Origin: Chitinophaga caseinilytica
GTDB taxonomy: Bacteria; Bacteroidota; Bacteroidia; Chitinophagales; Chitinophagaceae
Direction: 5' to 3'
Length of the DNA stretch: 64,000 nucleotides
NCBI RefSeq assembly: GCF_038396765.1
Contig: NZ_CP150096.1
Coordinates: 5,377,001-5,441,000 of the forward strand
Shown: one piece after another, positions 1-8,595 of the stretch
Position numbering within the stretch: the stretch's first letter is position 1
Layout: each line of letters begins with the position of its first letter
Position numbers and translations under genes: made by a program
Notes under the pieces: model-generated
Database searches by the model: none
The model's input: only the letters and a program-made list of their open reading frames with translations
Told to the model about the DNA's origin: nothing

Positions 1-465
1 GAAGGGGAGCTTGGTGCGGCTGTGGCGGAAAAGGGCGGTATCGTTAGGGTTGATGAGGGCCCTGGCGGCGAGGTCCTTTATTTTCCCTGCATTGCCGTTT
101 CTGATGATGGTCAGGAGCTTGCCATCGGGTGTGAAGAGCAGCGTGATGGGATAGGCTTTTTCGTAGAGCCATTGGTCCAGCCATTGATTTTGGGGCTCCA
201 TGGCATTGAAGCGGAAGACGGTGTACTGGCCGAATACCTCGCGGAAATCATCTTCACGATTGGCGGCCTGCATCAATTTATCGCAGGAAGGGCAATTATC
301 ATAGGTTACGATCGCCATCAGGTGTTTCTTTTCCGCTGCGGCGGCATGAAGGGCTTCGCTCATGGAGCCAGACCTGATAGACATTTCACGGGGAGTACGG
401 GAACAGGAAAGCTGGGTCAGACATAGCGCCACGGCCAGTCCTTGACATAGGGACAACATTCTCAT
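1..465 (-). CDS. Thioredoxin-like lipoprotein, N-terminal part (cut by window edge)
   Basis: Reading starts at the ATG at 465 and stays open for 155 codons to the left edge, so the C-terminus is missing. The N-terminus is hydrophobic and ends in a lipobox-like L-T-Q-L-S-C with Cys at residue 21, which suggests a lipid-anchored protein of the periplasm or outer membrane. Residues 58-61 are CPSC, a CxxC redox motif inside a segment (VTYDNCPSCDKL) like the active site of thioredoxin-fold proteins. A later stretch (ITLLFTPDGKLL) resembles the cis-Pro strand region of that fold. The family would be thioredoxin/DsbE-like; whether it reduces or oxidises disulfides cannot be told from the fragment. 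A second in-frame ATG lies at 459. The plus-strand frame over this stretch is a shadow. Confidence 0.75.
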   Translation of the reverse strand, partial: MRMLSLCQGLAVALCLTQLSCSRTPREMSIRSGSMSEALHAAAAEKKHLMAIVTYDNCPSCDKLMQAANREDDFREVFGQYTVFRFNAMEPQNQWLDQWLYEKAYPITLLFTPDGKLLTIIRNGNAGKIKDLAARALINPNDTALFRHSRTKLPF

Positions 466-615
466 TTTACGTAATGGTTGGTTAGGGTAATCGAATTGCG
501 TATCGTATATGACTCTAAACTATAATATATGACTGCGACAATTTTGCAGTGGGATTTTTTGTGGAAAGATGAAGGGAAAGGTTATTTGAGTGGTTTACGT
601 AAGATTATTGCGTGA

Positions 616-852
616 TACTTTAACGGAAACAGGGAGGCTCGATTTACGTTGGATGCCTTGCTCGCCGGCGTCGGGCTCACCATGTCTTTGTTCATTACCG
701 GCCTCGTCTTCAACGATCCGGAAATGTTCGACCAGTCGACATACCGCATCCTGCCGGCTTCGGTAATTTCGGGCGTAGCCGGGATCGTTTGGCTGCGGGA
801 ACCGCGAAAGCATTCGAAACATTGGTATTGCATCATAGCCCGGGACAGGTGA
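616..852 (+). pseudogene. nhaA: Remnant of an NhaA-type Na+/H+ antiporter (C-terminal end only)
   Basis: An open plus-strand frame between a TGA at 613 and the stop at 852 translates to a segment matching the last two membrane helices of NhaA antiporters. GVGLTMSLFI corresponds to the family's GIGFTMSIFI helix. It is followed by a loop with NDPEMFDQS and a last helix ending in VWLRE, like the GYSWLR end of the Escherichia coli protein. There is no plausible start, and about four fifths of the roughly 400-residue family length is absent. I therefore read it as a decayed gene fragment, recognised by eye and not by alignment. The two minus-strand frames over the same bases look like shadows. Confidence 0.6.
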
Positions 853-869
853 TGAATGCCGGGGAACAT

Positions 870-1889
870 TCAATTATCCTCCGGGGCACAAAGCATACAA
901 TCACCTAACGCATCCATCATTTCCCGGCTCCCCGCGAAGAAAGGGGTCCGTTGGTGCAGCGTGGTGGGCTGGATATCGAGAATGGATTGTTTTCCGTCGG
1001 TAGCCGCACCTCCTGCTATTTCGAGGATAAAGGCGAAGGGGTTGCATTCATACAGCAACCGTAATTTCCCGCCGGGTTTGCCGGCAGTGCCGGGGTACAT
1101 GAAAATGCCACCTTTGAGCAGATTGCGGTGCATGTCGGCCACCATGCTCCCGCTGTAGCGCTGGGAGTAGGGGCCACCCTCCTGCTGATCCTTTTGCTGG
1201 CATTGGTCGATATACTTCCGCACGCCTGTTTCAAACTCGAAGAAATTGCCGTGGTTAACGGAATAGATCGTTCCCTGCGCGGGGCATTTGATATCGGGAT
1301 GGCTCAGGCAGAATTCACCGATAGATGGGTCCAGCGTAAAGCCGTTCACGCCGCGGCGCGTGGCGTACACCAGCATGGTGGAGGAGCCGTAAATAATGTA
1401 TCCCGCGGCGATCTGGCTCCTGCCCTGCTGCAGGAAATCTGCCTGGGTGGCCGCCGTGCCCCTTTCGGAAACACGGCGGTACACGCCGAAAATCGTACCG
1501 ATCGAAATATTTACATCGATGTTGCTGCTGCCGTCCAGCGGATCGATGAGGCACACGTATTTGGATTGCCGGCTGATTTCATCGTCAAAAGCGATAAAAT
1601 CGTCCATCTCCTCACTTCCTACACCTGCGCAGCTAATCCCCCGCTGCAACACATCCGTGAAATGCCCGTTGGCATACACATCCAGTTTCTTCACTTCTTC
1701 GCCCTGGACGTTCATCCTGCCCGTATCTCCTAAAATATCGACCAGCCCTGCCTTATTCACTTCCACATTCACCCGCTTGGCGGCCAGGCCGATATCGCGC
1801 AGCAATCCGCTCAATTCGCCCGTGGCGCTCGGGAATCGCTTCAATTGCTGGATGGTAAACTCGTCCAGCGTCAGTATACTTCGGTTCAT
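870..1889 (-). CDS. fbp: Fructose-1,6-bisphosphatase, class I
   Basis: This 339-residue cytosolic enzyme hydrolyses fructose 1,6-bisphosphate to fructose 6-phosphate in gluconeogenesis. Family signatures are clear: GSEEMDD at residues 91-97, the metal-binding DPLDGSSN at 116-123, the substrate-binding [11 protein letters not shown] near 245-255, and [10 protein letters not shown] near 275-284 with catalytic-site residues. Length is normal for class I FBPase. The start at 1889 gives the usual N-terminus (LTLDEF). The gene is separated by 34 bases from the next minus-strand gene downstream of its start and stands alone as a metabolic gene. Together with the PEP synthase gene at 11634 it suggests that growth on the substrates of this region needs gluconeogenesis. 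Confidence 0.95.
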   Translation of the reverse strand: MNRSILTLDEFTIQQLKRFPSATGELSGLLRDIGLAAKRVNVEVNKAGLVDILGDTGRMNVQGEEVKKLDVYANGHFTDVLQRGISCAGVGSEEMDDFIAFDDEISRQSKYVCLIDPLDGSSNIDVNISIGTIFGVYRRVSERGTAATQADFLQQGRSQIAAGYIIYGSSTMLVYATRRGVNGFTLDPSIGEFCLSHPDIKCPAQGTIYSVNHGNFFEFETGVRKYIDQCQQKDQQEGGPYSQRYSGSMVADMHRNLLKGGIFMYPGTAGKPGGKLRLLYECNPFAFILEIAGGAATDGKQSILDIQPTTLHQRTPFFAGSREMMDALGDCMLCAPEDN

Positions 1890-1923
1890 TACGTTCCTTC
1901 AAATATTAATATGCAATCTTTCG

Positions 1924-3273
1924 TTACTTGATGGCCAGCAGCCGCGCCTTCACCCGGTCCAAAAATCCGCGCGGAGCAAACGGAAGCGGGAAAGCCGGCT
2001 TCGCATTCGCCTGCACGGTGGCCAGGGCATCCAGGGCCGCCTGTGCATCGGGGAATACGTCTGCAAACGGCTGCAAGCGGTAACTGGCGGGGATGCTGGA
2101 TTCCCAGGTACTATGGTTCTCCACGAATCGCAGCACCTTCGCCAGTACGGGCGCCGTTTTACTGTCTGCTATAAAACCCGCGAACTCGGCGATCACTTTC
2201 TCCGCCGTCAGCGTCGCATCCTGGCTGAAGCGGCCCATCGCGTATACATTGAGCGCCTCTGTCTGGATACCGTTCTTATCGATGCTCGTATTGACGATCA
2301 TCCCGTTCAGCTTCAATCCCCGCGCCTTGCGGGCGATATCCCCGATATACCGCGTTTCCGACTGGGTATAATGCGTGCCTACCAGGTAACCGGTATACCC
2401 GTCATCCACTTCATCGATCAGGAAATACGGCCAGGCCCATTGCCGCTGCACGCCCTTTTCCTTCAGCGCATCCACATCCTGCTGCACCGGGAACAGCTCC
2501 GGCGCTTTGCCCGCCTTCACGTATTCGTTCATCGCCAGCGAACGATAATAATTGTGCATGGGGTAGATCATCCCGATATCGGCCGCCCATTTAGCATTTG
2601 CCAGCAGCTTGCGGCTGAAAGATGTTTCCTTATCCCAGAATTCAACGGTAAACGGCGAAATATGCACATCGTCCCAGTGCGCGATGGCCCAGGTGTTCAC
2701 GTTGTACAAAGCTTTCGGGGCTTTCCTTTCTACGATCCCCTTCACCGTCACCACCATATCCATAAAATGATCGATACCGGCCTCCCCCAGCTTCACCGGC
2801 GTACCGCCGGGGTCTCCGGCAAACAAAGTGATAACGTCTGCCGCCGCCATCCGCGTAACGATCAGCTCGATATCCTTCAATCGCTTCTGCATCAGCACCG
2901 CATCTCTCGGATCGAAGCCCTGCCCGTTCGGCCCCATATTGGAAAACACGACGATCTCCACCTTGAAACCAGCATGCTGCGCATCCCGCATCCGGGCGTG
3001 GTACGTAGTTAACAGCTCTTCCGTGGCGATTTCGCCGGCGATGAGGATAGAAACCGTATTGTACCCGCAGGCTTTCCAATAATCATAATCGCGCTGGATT
3101 TCCCGGCTCCAGGACGGCCAGAGGTATACGCCCAGATACTCAAAATCCGTTTTCGGCCGTACCACCGGCGTTTGAGTTTCCGGCTCTTCCTGCGTTGTAC
3201 TCGCCGGCGCACGGGACGATTTCCCGCAGGCGAGGGCCAAAGCGGCCAGCATCGTAAAAAATAAATATCGCAT
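1924..3273 (-). CDS. Family W lipoprotein, subfamily 1 (putative TIM-barrel hydrolase)
   Basis: The protein has 449 residues. A lipoprotein signal (MRYLFFTMLAALALAC, Cys 16) and a low-complexity linker precede the catalytic-looking domain. I do not recognise the family. Motifs shared with the paralogue at 20213-21559 are WKACGYNT (66-73), GDPGG (153-157), HWDD (199-202), FWDKE (212-216), HNYYRSLA (240-247) and DEVDDGYTGY (287-296). The repeated beta-alpha pattern and the acidic residues after predicted strands suggest a glycoside-hydrolase-like TIM barrel, but this is inference. The gene lies just after a SusC/SusD pair and its terminator. It probably acts outside the inner membrane on the sugar taken up by that pair. 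No known catalytic signature was matched. Confidence 0.7.
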   Translation of the reverse strand: MRYLFFTMLAALALACGKSSRAPASTTQEEPETQTPVVRPKTDFEYLGVYLWPSWSREIQRDYDYWKACGYNTVSILIAGEIATEELLTTYHARMRDAQHAGFKVEIVVFSNMGPNGQGFDPRDAVLMQKRLKDIELIVTRMAAADVITLFAGDPGGTPVKLGEAGIDHFMDMVVTVKGIVERKAPKALYNVNTWAIAHWDDVHISPFTVEFWDKETSFSRKLLANAKWAADIGMIYPMHNYYRSLAMNEYVKAGKAPELFPVQQDVDALKEKGVQRQWAWPYFLIDEVDDGYTGYLVGTHYTQSETRYIGDIARKARGLKLNGMIVNTSIDKNGIQTEALNVYAMGRFSQDATLTAEKVIAEFAGFIADSKTAPVLAKVLRFVENHSTWESSIPASYRLQPFADVFPDAQAALDALATVQANAKPAFPLPFAPRGFLDRVKARLLAIK

Positions 3274-3296
3274 GTGTTATCATTTTGCGTGGGCGT

Positions 3297-3327
3297 AAAA
3301 AAATAGCCGGTCCGCCCGGACCGGCTA
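3297..3327 (-). terminator. Rho-independent terminator after susD
   Basis: A perfect 11-bp stem (TAGCCGGTCCG, 3304-3314, paired with 3317-3327) is followed on the minus strand by seven T (3303-3297). It lies between the susD stop and the start of the family W lipoprotein. That gene is therefore expressed by partial read-through or from its own promoter. Confidence 0.85.
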
Positions 3328-3350
3328 CCTGTTTCATGTATACTTTCCTT

Positions 3351-5081
3351 TTACCATCCGGGGTTTTGATTGGCCGCGAAATCGGGGATCAGGTTGGTTT
3401 CGCCGATCGGTATGGGGAACAGCAGATATTTATCCTGCCATCCTGAAGCGCGGCGCTCTGTCACAAACCGGGTGTACGTAAACGAACCGTTCGGCTGCTT
3501 CCTGATCTCCATCCCGGTAACGAGCTTATCGGTCTCCGACAATATTTTCCATCTGCGCACATCCCAGAAACGGTGCTCTTCGTAAGCAAACTCCACGCGG
3601 CGCTCCCGGCGGATCCGTTCCCGCATCTGGTCTTTATTGAGCCCGGCCGGCAGATCCGGCATCCCGGCGCGCCTGCGGACGATATTCACCGGCTCATAAG
3701 CCAGTGCCGGCCCGTTCGCTTCATTCTCTGCTTCTGCATAATTGAGATAGATTTCCGCCAGGCGGAATTTCTTCCAGCGGCACTCCTGTACCAGCTGGTT
3801 CGCCGGGATCAGGGGGTCGTAAAACTTCCGCAGGTAATACCCTGTGCGCGTGTTGGTGAACTGCACCTGGGGGATCATCTGGTCGAGGCCGCCGATGAAT
3901 GTTTCCACGCTGTGGTCTATCCCCGCGATCATGCCGTAATGCGCGCCATTGTACCAGGTAGTGGCGTAAAAACGGGGATCACGCCCTTCGTAAGGTTTGG
4001 TTTCATCATAACCGGAAGCTGCGTTGATGATGGGATGCAGGTGCTCATTATCCGAATACCCCAGGATGGCGGGCTCCCCCGTGGCCTTCATTTCATAACT
4101 GTCGATCAGCTCCTGGGAAGGACAAGCCCCCGCGCTTGTACCGATCAGCCGTCCGTTCGTGGGTATGGTATTGATCACGGAGAAAACGCCTGCGGGCGCG
4201 GGTATTTCGTGGATGGTCTCAAGGTCGCGGATGTTCGCGCCCAGGTCCTGCGTTTTCAGGAAATACTGGCCATAATCCGCGAACAACTTGTAATCTCCCT
4301 GCACGGTGAGCGCCTGTACGGCTTCTTTGCCGGCCTGCGCGGCCGCGGCCCATTTCGCAGCGTCGTTCCCGGGGTTCCACAACGGGCTTGCGTTGAACAG
4401 CAAAGCCTGGGTCTTAATGGCATAAGCCACCGCCTTAGGGAAACGTCCCCGCTCGGCCACGTTCGTGATCCTCAGCGGCACATCCTGGTTGGCGATCACG
4501 GCATCGCAGTCCTGCACGATAAAGGCGATCACATCGGCAAATGCCGGCCGTTTCAACGATCCATAAGAAAAAGCAGCGTCAAACGGTTTATCGATCGCCG
4601 GCATAGGACCATACTGTTTTACCAGCTCCCAATAAAAAAACGCCCGCAGCAACTGTACTTCCGCTTTCAACCGGCTTTTCTTCGCACCGTCTTTGATCGT
4701 GGCGTTATCGATATACGACAAAAACAGGTTGGCATGACCGATTCCCTGCCACCATACCGAGTAATCCAGCATGCCGCCGAGCGGGTTGCTCGAGGGTGTG
4801 AGGCCGCCGTTTTGCCATTGCAGCGCCATACCGCCGATAAAAGTGTTGCGTACTTCCTGGGCTTCATCCGTTATCCCGGCTAAAAACCCGTAGTTGTTGT
4901 AGTTAAAAAAGTACGTGGGTATTTTTGCATAGATCGTATTGACGAACGACTCCGTCTGAATCTCGTTCTTAAAAACGTCGTCGAATGTGATGCGCCCGTC
5001 TGGCGTGATATCCAAAGGATTCTTGTTACACGAGCACAATGCAAAGCATCCGGCGATAAAGTATATAAAGGTCTTTTTCAT
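3351..5081 (-). CDS. RagB/SusD family nutrient uptake outer membrane lipoprotein
   Basis: SusD-like proteins are surface lipoproteins that cap a SusC transporter and bind its glycan. I chose the ATG at 5081 because it gives a short lipoprotein signal (MKKTFIYFIAGCFALCSC) directly followed by NKNPLDITP; the upstream ATG at 5105 would overlap susC. The product has about 576 residues. Typical features are an N-terminal TPR-like region (AEVQLLRAFFYWELVKQYG), the late motif RLAEIYLNYAEAENEANG, and a C-terminal RIRRERRVEFAYEEHRFWD block found in most SusD proteins. It forms the usual susC-susD pair. The ligand cannot be deduced from sequence. Confidence 0.93.
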   Translation of the reverse strand: MKKTFIYFIAGCFALCSCNKNPLDITPDGRITFDDVFKNEIQTESFVNTIYAKIPTYFFNYNNYGFLAGITDEAQEVRNTFIGGMALQWQNGGLTPSSNPLGGMLDYSVWWQGIGHANLFLSYIDNATIKDGAKKSRLKAEVQLLRAFFYWELVKQYGPMPAIDKPFDAAFSYGSLKRPAFADVIAFIVQDCDAVIANQDVPLRITNVAERGRFPKAVAYAIKTQALLFNASPLWNPGNDAAKWAAAAQAGKEAVQALTVQGDYKLFADYGQYFLKTQDLGANIRDLETIHEIPAPAGVFSVINTIPTNGRLIGTSAGACPSQELIDSYEMKATGEPAILGYSDNEHLHPIINAASGYDETKPYEGRDPRFYATTWYNGAHYGMIAGIDHSVETFIGGLDQMIPQVQFTNTRTGYYLRKFYDPLIPANQLVQECRWKKFRLAEIYLNYAEAENEANGPALAYEPVNIVRRRAGMPDLPAGLNKDQMRERIRRERRVEFAYEEHRFWDVRRWKILSETDKLVTGMEIRKQPNGSFTYTRFVTERRASGWQDKYLLFPIPIGETNLIPDFAANQNPGW

Positions 5082-5091
5082 GTCTGATGAT

Positions 5092-8000
5092 TTAGAAAGT
5101 AACATTCAATCCAAAGTTGAACACGCGCTGGATCGGGTAAGCGTAAGACGATAACTGTTCCGGGTCCACACCTTTGAAAGGCAGGCGGTCCCAGGTATAG
5201 AGGTTCTGCCCGTTCGCATAAATCCGCGCCCTGTTCAGCCCCACTTTCTTCGCCCAGCCCATGGGGAAAGTATACCCGATTTCCACGTTGCGCAGCCGCA
5301 CGTAACTGGCATTCACGTAAAAGAAATCATTCACCACTTCGTTGGGCGACACCTGCGTGGTGAGCCGCGGATAACGGATGGATTCCCCGTTGTTTGCCTT
5401 TTCTTCCGTCCAGCTATGGAGATGCCAGTCCGAATAGTTGGTGAAGCCCGCGCCCGACCAGATGCCGCTGCCGTTCAGGTAACGGCCCACGTTGGAAACG
5501 CCCTGGAAAAGGAAGCTCACGTCAAGGCCCTGGTAAGTGATGTTGAATGCCGCGCCGTAAGTGTATTCGGGCAGATTGGTATAACCGATGGGCGCCATGT
5601 CTTTTTCGTTGACCAGCCCGTCGTTGTTGAGGTCTTTATACTTGAAATCGCCCGGCCGGGAGGCATGCCCGCCCACAGTTTGCACCGGCGACCTGGTGAT
5701 ATCGTCTTCATCCGTAAAGTACCGGTCTACCAGGTAGCCGAAGCTTTGCCCGAGCGGATAGCCGGTGGATCGGTACCTGTAAGCGAAGTCTTCTCCGAGC
5801 AGGGGCTCGTCGGCAAAAATCTGTTTGTTCTTCGCGTAGTTCACATTCAGTTTCGCCAGGATAGACAGCTTCTTCGTCAACGCTTTCCGGTAGTTAAGTT
5901 CGATCTCATATCCCTTGTTCTCGATCACCCCAACGTTCGCCGGCGGCAAAACACCCAGCGGGAAGCCGTTCAGCACGGGAATGGTGCCGCGGCTGCGCAG
6001 GATATCCTCCCTTCTTTCCTTGAACAAATCGATCACGAGGTTGATGTCGTTGAACAACCCCAGTTCGAATCCGATGTTGGTTTTCTTCGCGATTTCCCAG
6101 GTGATGTTGCTGTTTTTGAGCATGTTGATGCCGATGTATTGCCCCAGGCCAAGACTGCTGGAATACCCTCCCGCGCTCAGCGTGATATCGTCGAGGTACA
6201 GGAACCTGCGGCCACTCAGCTGGTCGTTCCCCACCAGGCCGTACGATGCGCGCACTTTCAAATGCGAAATAGCGGGGACCGCCTGCATGAAAGGCTCGTT
6301 GGAGATCAGCCAGCCTGCCGAAAACGCCGGGAAGAAGCCGAACCGTTTCCCCTTGGCGAACTGCTCCGACCCGTTGTACCCTGCGTTGAATTCAGCAAAG
6401 TATTTGTCGTCGTATGCATAAGTGGCCCTGCCGGAAACGCCCCGCAGGTTGAACGGCAACGCAATGCCCTGGATGTTCTGTTGCTGGAGGTACAAGGCCA
6501 TGGCGCTCACCTGGTGCTTATTGAACTTCCGGTCGTAGTTGAGATACCCCTGCACGTTGGACAGCGACACGAAGCTGGTGGCGCCGCCCAGGCTCAGCGG
6601 CGTATTCAGCCAGCCGCCGTACTGCGCAAAGTGGATATCATCCGGTGCGGTAGGATCTTGCGCGTTGGGAGTGATCACCTGCATATATCTTACAAATTCC
6701 TTTCCGCCGAAAAGGTTGTTGATGGAACGGGTATCGAACGACAGGTGGATCTGCGCGGAAAGGCCTTTCGTCAAATCAGACAAATCCTGTTTCATTCCGA
6801 AAGTCGCCAGCACGTTACTCCTCGTTTGCCGCACATACCCCGACCGGTTCAGCAGGCCGTAAGCCGGCCAGTCGATGTTGGGACCGGTGGTTACCTCGCC
6901 GTCGGGTGTCAGCTTCGGAACGTTTGCAGGCACGCGCGTCATGAACGACATGATGTACACCGCCGGCGACATGCCCGTCAGCACCGAATTCACATCACCC
7001 AACCGGTTCAGTATCCCCATGGGCATATTCTGCTTTTCCAGGTAGCCCGCTACGTTGAGGAACGCATTCAGCTTGCTGTTCAGGCGCAAGTCGATATTGG
7101 AGCGGAAAGAGTAACGGTCCAGTTTGAAGGAAGGATCGTAGGGAAGATCTTTTTCCGTCCGGAACTGCCCACCCTGGTTCAGGTACGTGGCGTTGACGAA
7201 GTACTTCACCGCCTTGTTGGCCGTTACGCCGGAGATATTGAGGTTGTAGCGGTGCTGCAGCGAAAAATCCTTCAGCATCACATTCTTCCAGTCGGTATTG
7301 GGATAATTGGCCGTATCGCCACCGGTCCGGTACATTTCCAGCGCATAGGGCGAAAACTGTTCGGCCAGCCCGTCGTTTTTCAGGGACTGGTTCCGGAGCC
7401 GGGCGTAGTCGTATGCATTCACGGTATTGACAAAGTATTGAAAATCCTGCGCGGCCACCTCGGCGCTGAAATTGATTTCAGGCACTTCCGCGGTACCGCG
7501 TTTGGTGGTGACGAGGATCACCCCGTTCGCTCCCCTCACGCCGAACAGGGCGGTAGAAGATGCGTCTTTGAGGATCGTCACCGACTCCACTTCGTTGGGA
7601 TCGATATAGGTCAGGTCGCGCTCAATCCCGTCGATCAGCACGATGGGGGCCGTTTGGTTAATGGTGGCCCGCCCCCTCAGGAAGAGGGAAGTAATGTCCC
7701 GGCCCGGTTCCCCGCTGCTCTGGAGCGTGGTTAACCCGGGCAGGCGGCCCGCCAGCGATATGGCGAGGTTCGCAGAAGGGCTTTGCTTGATTTCCTTGGT
7801 CTGGATGGAAGCGATGGCGCCCGTCACCGTGGCTTTCTTCTGTTTCGCAAATGCCACTACCGCCACTTCCCGCAGTTCTTTCCGGGTAAAAACCATTTCC
7901 ACGTTGATGGTGGTATTGGTGCGTACGGTTACCCGTTTTTCCAGGTACCCCTGGAAGCTAAATATCAGCTCCGCGCCCGGCGCAGCCGATATCGTGTATT

Positions 8001-8205
8001 TACCGTTCCCGTCGGTTTGTGTGATTTTGGTTGAGCCCGCCACCCTGACGGTCACGGCCGGCAACGTGGATTCGTCGAGGGAATCGGTGACGGTGCCGGT
8101 AATATTCATGGACTGTGAAAATGCCGCGGTGCCGCAAAGGCTGAGCAGCAGCAGTAAAACCAATTGCCGCCAACAGACCGGGCAACGGAATATAATTGTA
8201 TTCAT
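5092..8205 (-). CDS. SusC/RagA family TonB-linked outer membrane transporter
   Basis: The protein has 1037 residues. A signal peptide ends near LCGTAAFSQS and is followed by a carboxypeptidase-D-like regulatory domain (ITGTVTDS... to about residue 105). Next come a plug domain (LFLRGRATINQTAPIVLIDG, then the SusC hallmark ILKDASSTALFGVRGANGVI) and a beta-barrel ending in an aromatic residue (FNFGLNVTF). It imports oligosaccharides or similar ligands across the outer membrane with TonB energy. The conserved segment before the plug is unusual: VVAFAKQKKATVTGA in place of the common VVGYGTQ. It is paired with the susD gene downstream. No anti-sigma/sigma pair lies beside it. Confidence 0.95.
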   Translation of the reverse strand: MNTIIFRCPVCWRQLVLLLLLSLCGTAAFSQSMNITGTVTDSLDESTLPAVTVRVAGSTKITQTDGNGKYTISAAPGAELIFSFQGYLEKRVTVRTNTTINVEMVFTRKELREVAVVAFAKQKKATVTGAIASIQTKEIKQSPSANLAISLAGRLPGLTTLQSSGEPGRDITSLFLRGRATINQTAPIVLIDGIERDLTYIDPNEVESVTILKDASSTALFGVRGANGVILVTTKRGTAEVPEINFSAEVAAQDFQYFVNTVNAYDYARLRNQSLKNDGLAEQFSPYALEMYRTGGDTANYPNTDWKNVMLKDFSLQHRYNLNISGVTANKAVKYFVNATYLNQGGQFRTEKDLPYDPSFKLDRYSFRSNIDLRLNSKLNAFLNVAGYLEKQNMPMGILNRLGDVNSVLTGMSPAVYIMSFMTRVPANVPKLTPDGEVTTGPNIDWPAYGLLNRSGYVRQTRSNVLATFGMKQDLSDLTKGLSAQIHLSFDTRSINNLFGGKEFVRYMQVITPNAQDPTAPDDIHFAQYGGWLNTPLSLGGATSFVSLSNVQGYLNYDRKFNKHQVSAMALYLQQQNIQGIALPFNLRGVSGRATYAYDDKYFAEFNAGYNGSEQFAKGKRFGFFPAFSAGWLISNEPFMQAVPAISHLKVRASYGLVGNDQLSGRRFLYLDDITLSAGGYSSSLGLGQYIGINMLKNSNITWEIAKKTNIGFELGLFNDINLVIDLFKERREDILRSRGTIPVLNGFPLGVLPPANVGVIENKGYEIELNYRKALTKKLSILAKLNVNYAKNKQIFADEPLLGEDFAYRYRSTGYPLGQSFGYLVDRYFTDEDDITRSPVQTVGGHASRPGDFKYKDLNNDGLVNEKDMAPIGYTNLPEYTYGAAFNITYQGLDVSFLFQGVSNVGRYLNGSGIWSGAGFTNYSDWHLHSWTEEKANNGESIRYPRLTTQVSPNEVVNDFFYVNASYVRLRNVEIGYTFPMGWAKKVGLNRARIYANGQNLYTWDRLPFKGVDPEQLSSYAYPIQRVFNFGLNVTF

Positions 8206-8595
8206 ACGGGATTGATTGAAATGATAAGTCTATCTGATGTCTAACGTATCTAAGGTACCGACTAAGAAAAATGGTTGATGTCCTGTTCTTAACTCGAATT
8301 ATATTATTCTTAACTTTTCACATGCTGTAGAATAGTGAATGCATTCGTTCGAAATTCCCCCTTCCCGCAGCGGCAACCCAATGCCGCATGCCGCTTCCGG
8401 TAAAATACACATATAGTTCGTTCCATTACATCAGAACATGCGAAATGTTCCGACAATCCTATTCTATTTAACAGCCTCCGGTCCCGGGCGCATTCCGCCT
8501 CAACGTCGCACGTTCCGGGCCGGTAGTATTTTGATGCTTTCTTTTGTTCAGTCAGGGTACATGCCAACTCATGCTCTTCGCCTGGCGTTCGGGCG
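8206..8595. other. Intergenic stretch upstream of susC, no gene seen
   Basis: This 390-base gap holds no convincing reading frame. An 85-codon minus-strand frame (8310-8567) has no recognisable motif and odd composition. The AT-rich part next to susC (8206-8335) probably carries its promoter, but I could not find a good TAnnTTTG element. Confidence 0.5.

Noticed and set aside
582..873. Two minus-strand frames of 92-95 codons
   Set aside because: They overlap the nhaA-like remnant in the opposite strand and resemble no protein.
1396..3012. 538-codon plus-strand frame across FBPase and the family W lipoprotein
   Set aside because: It crosses two well-supported minus-strand genes and shows no recognisable protein features.
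5416..7734. 772-codon open frame on the plus strand across susC
   Set aside because: It is antisense to a clear SusC gene and has no domain motifs; GC-rich codon use leaves few stops in the opposite frame.
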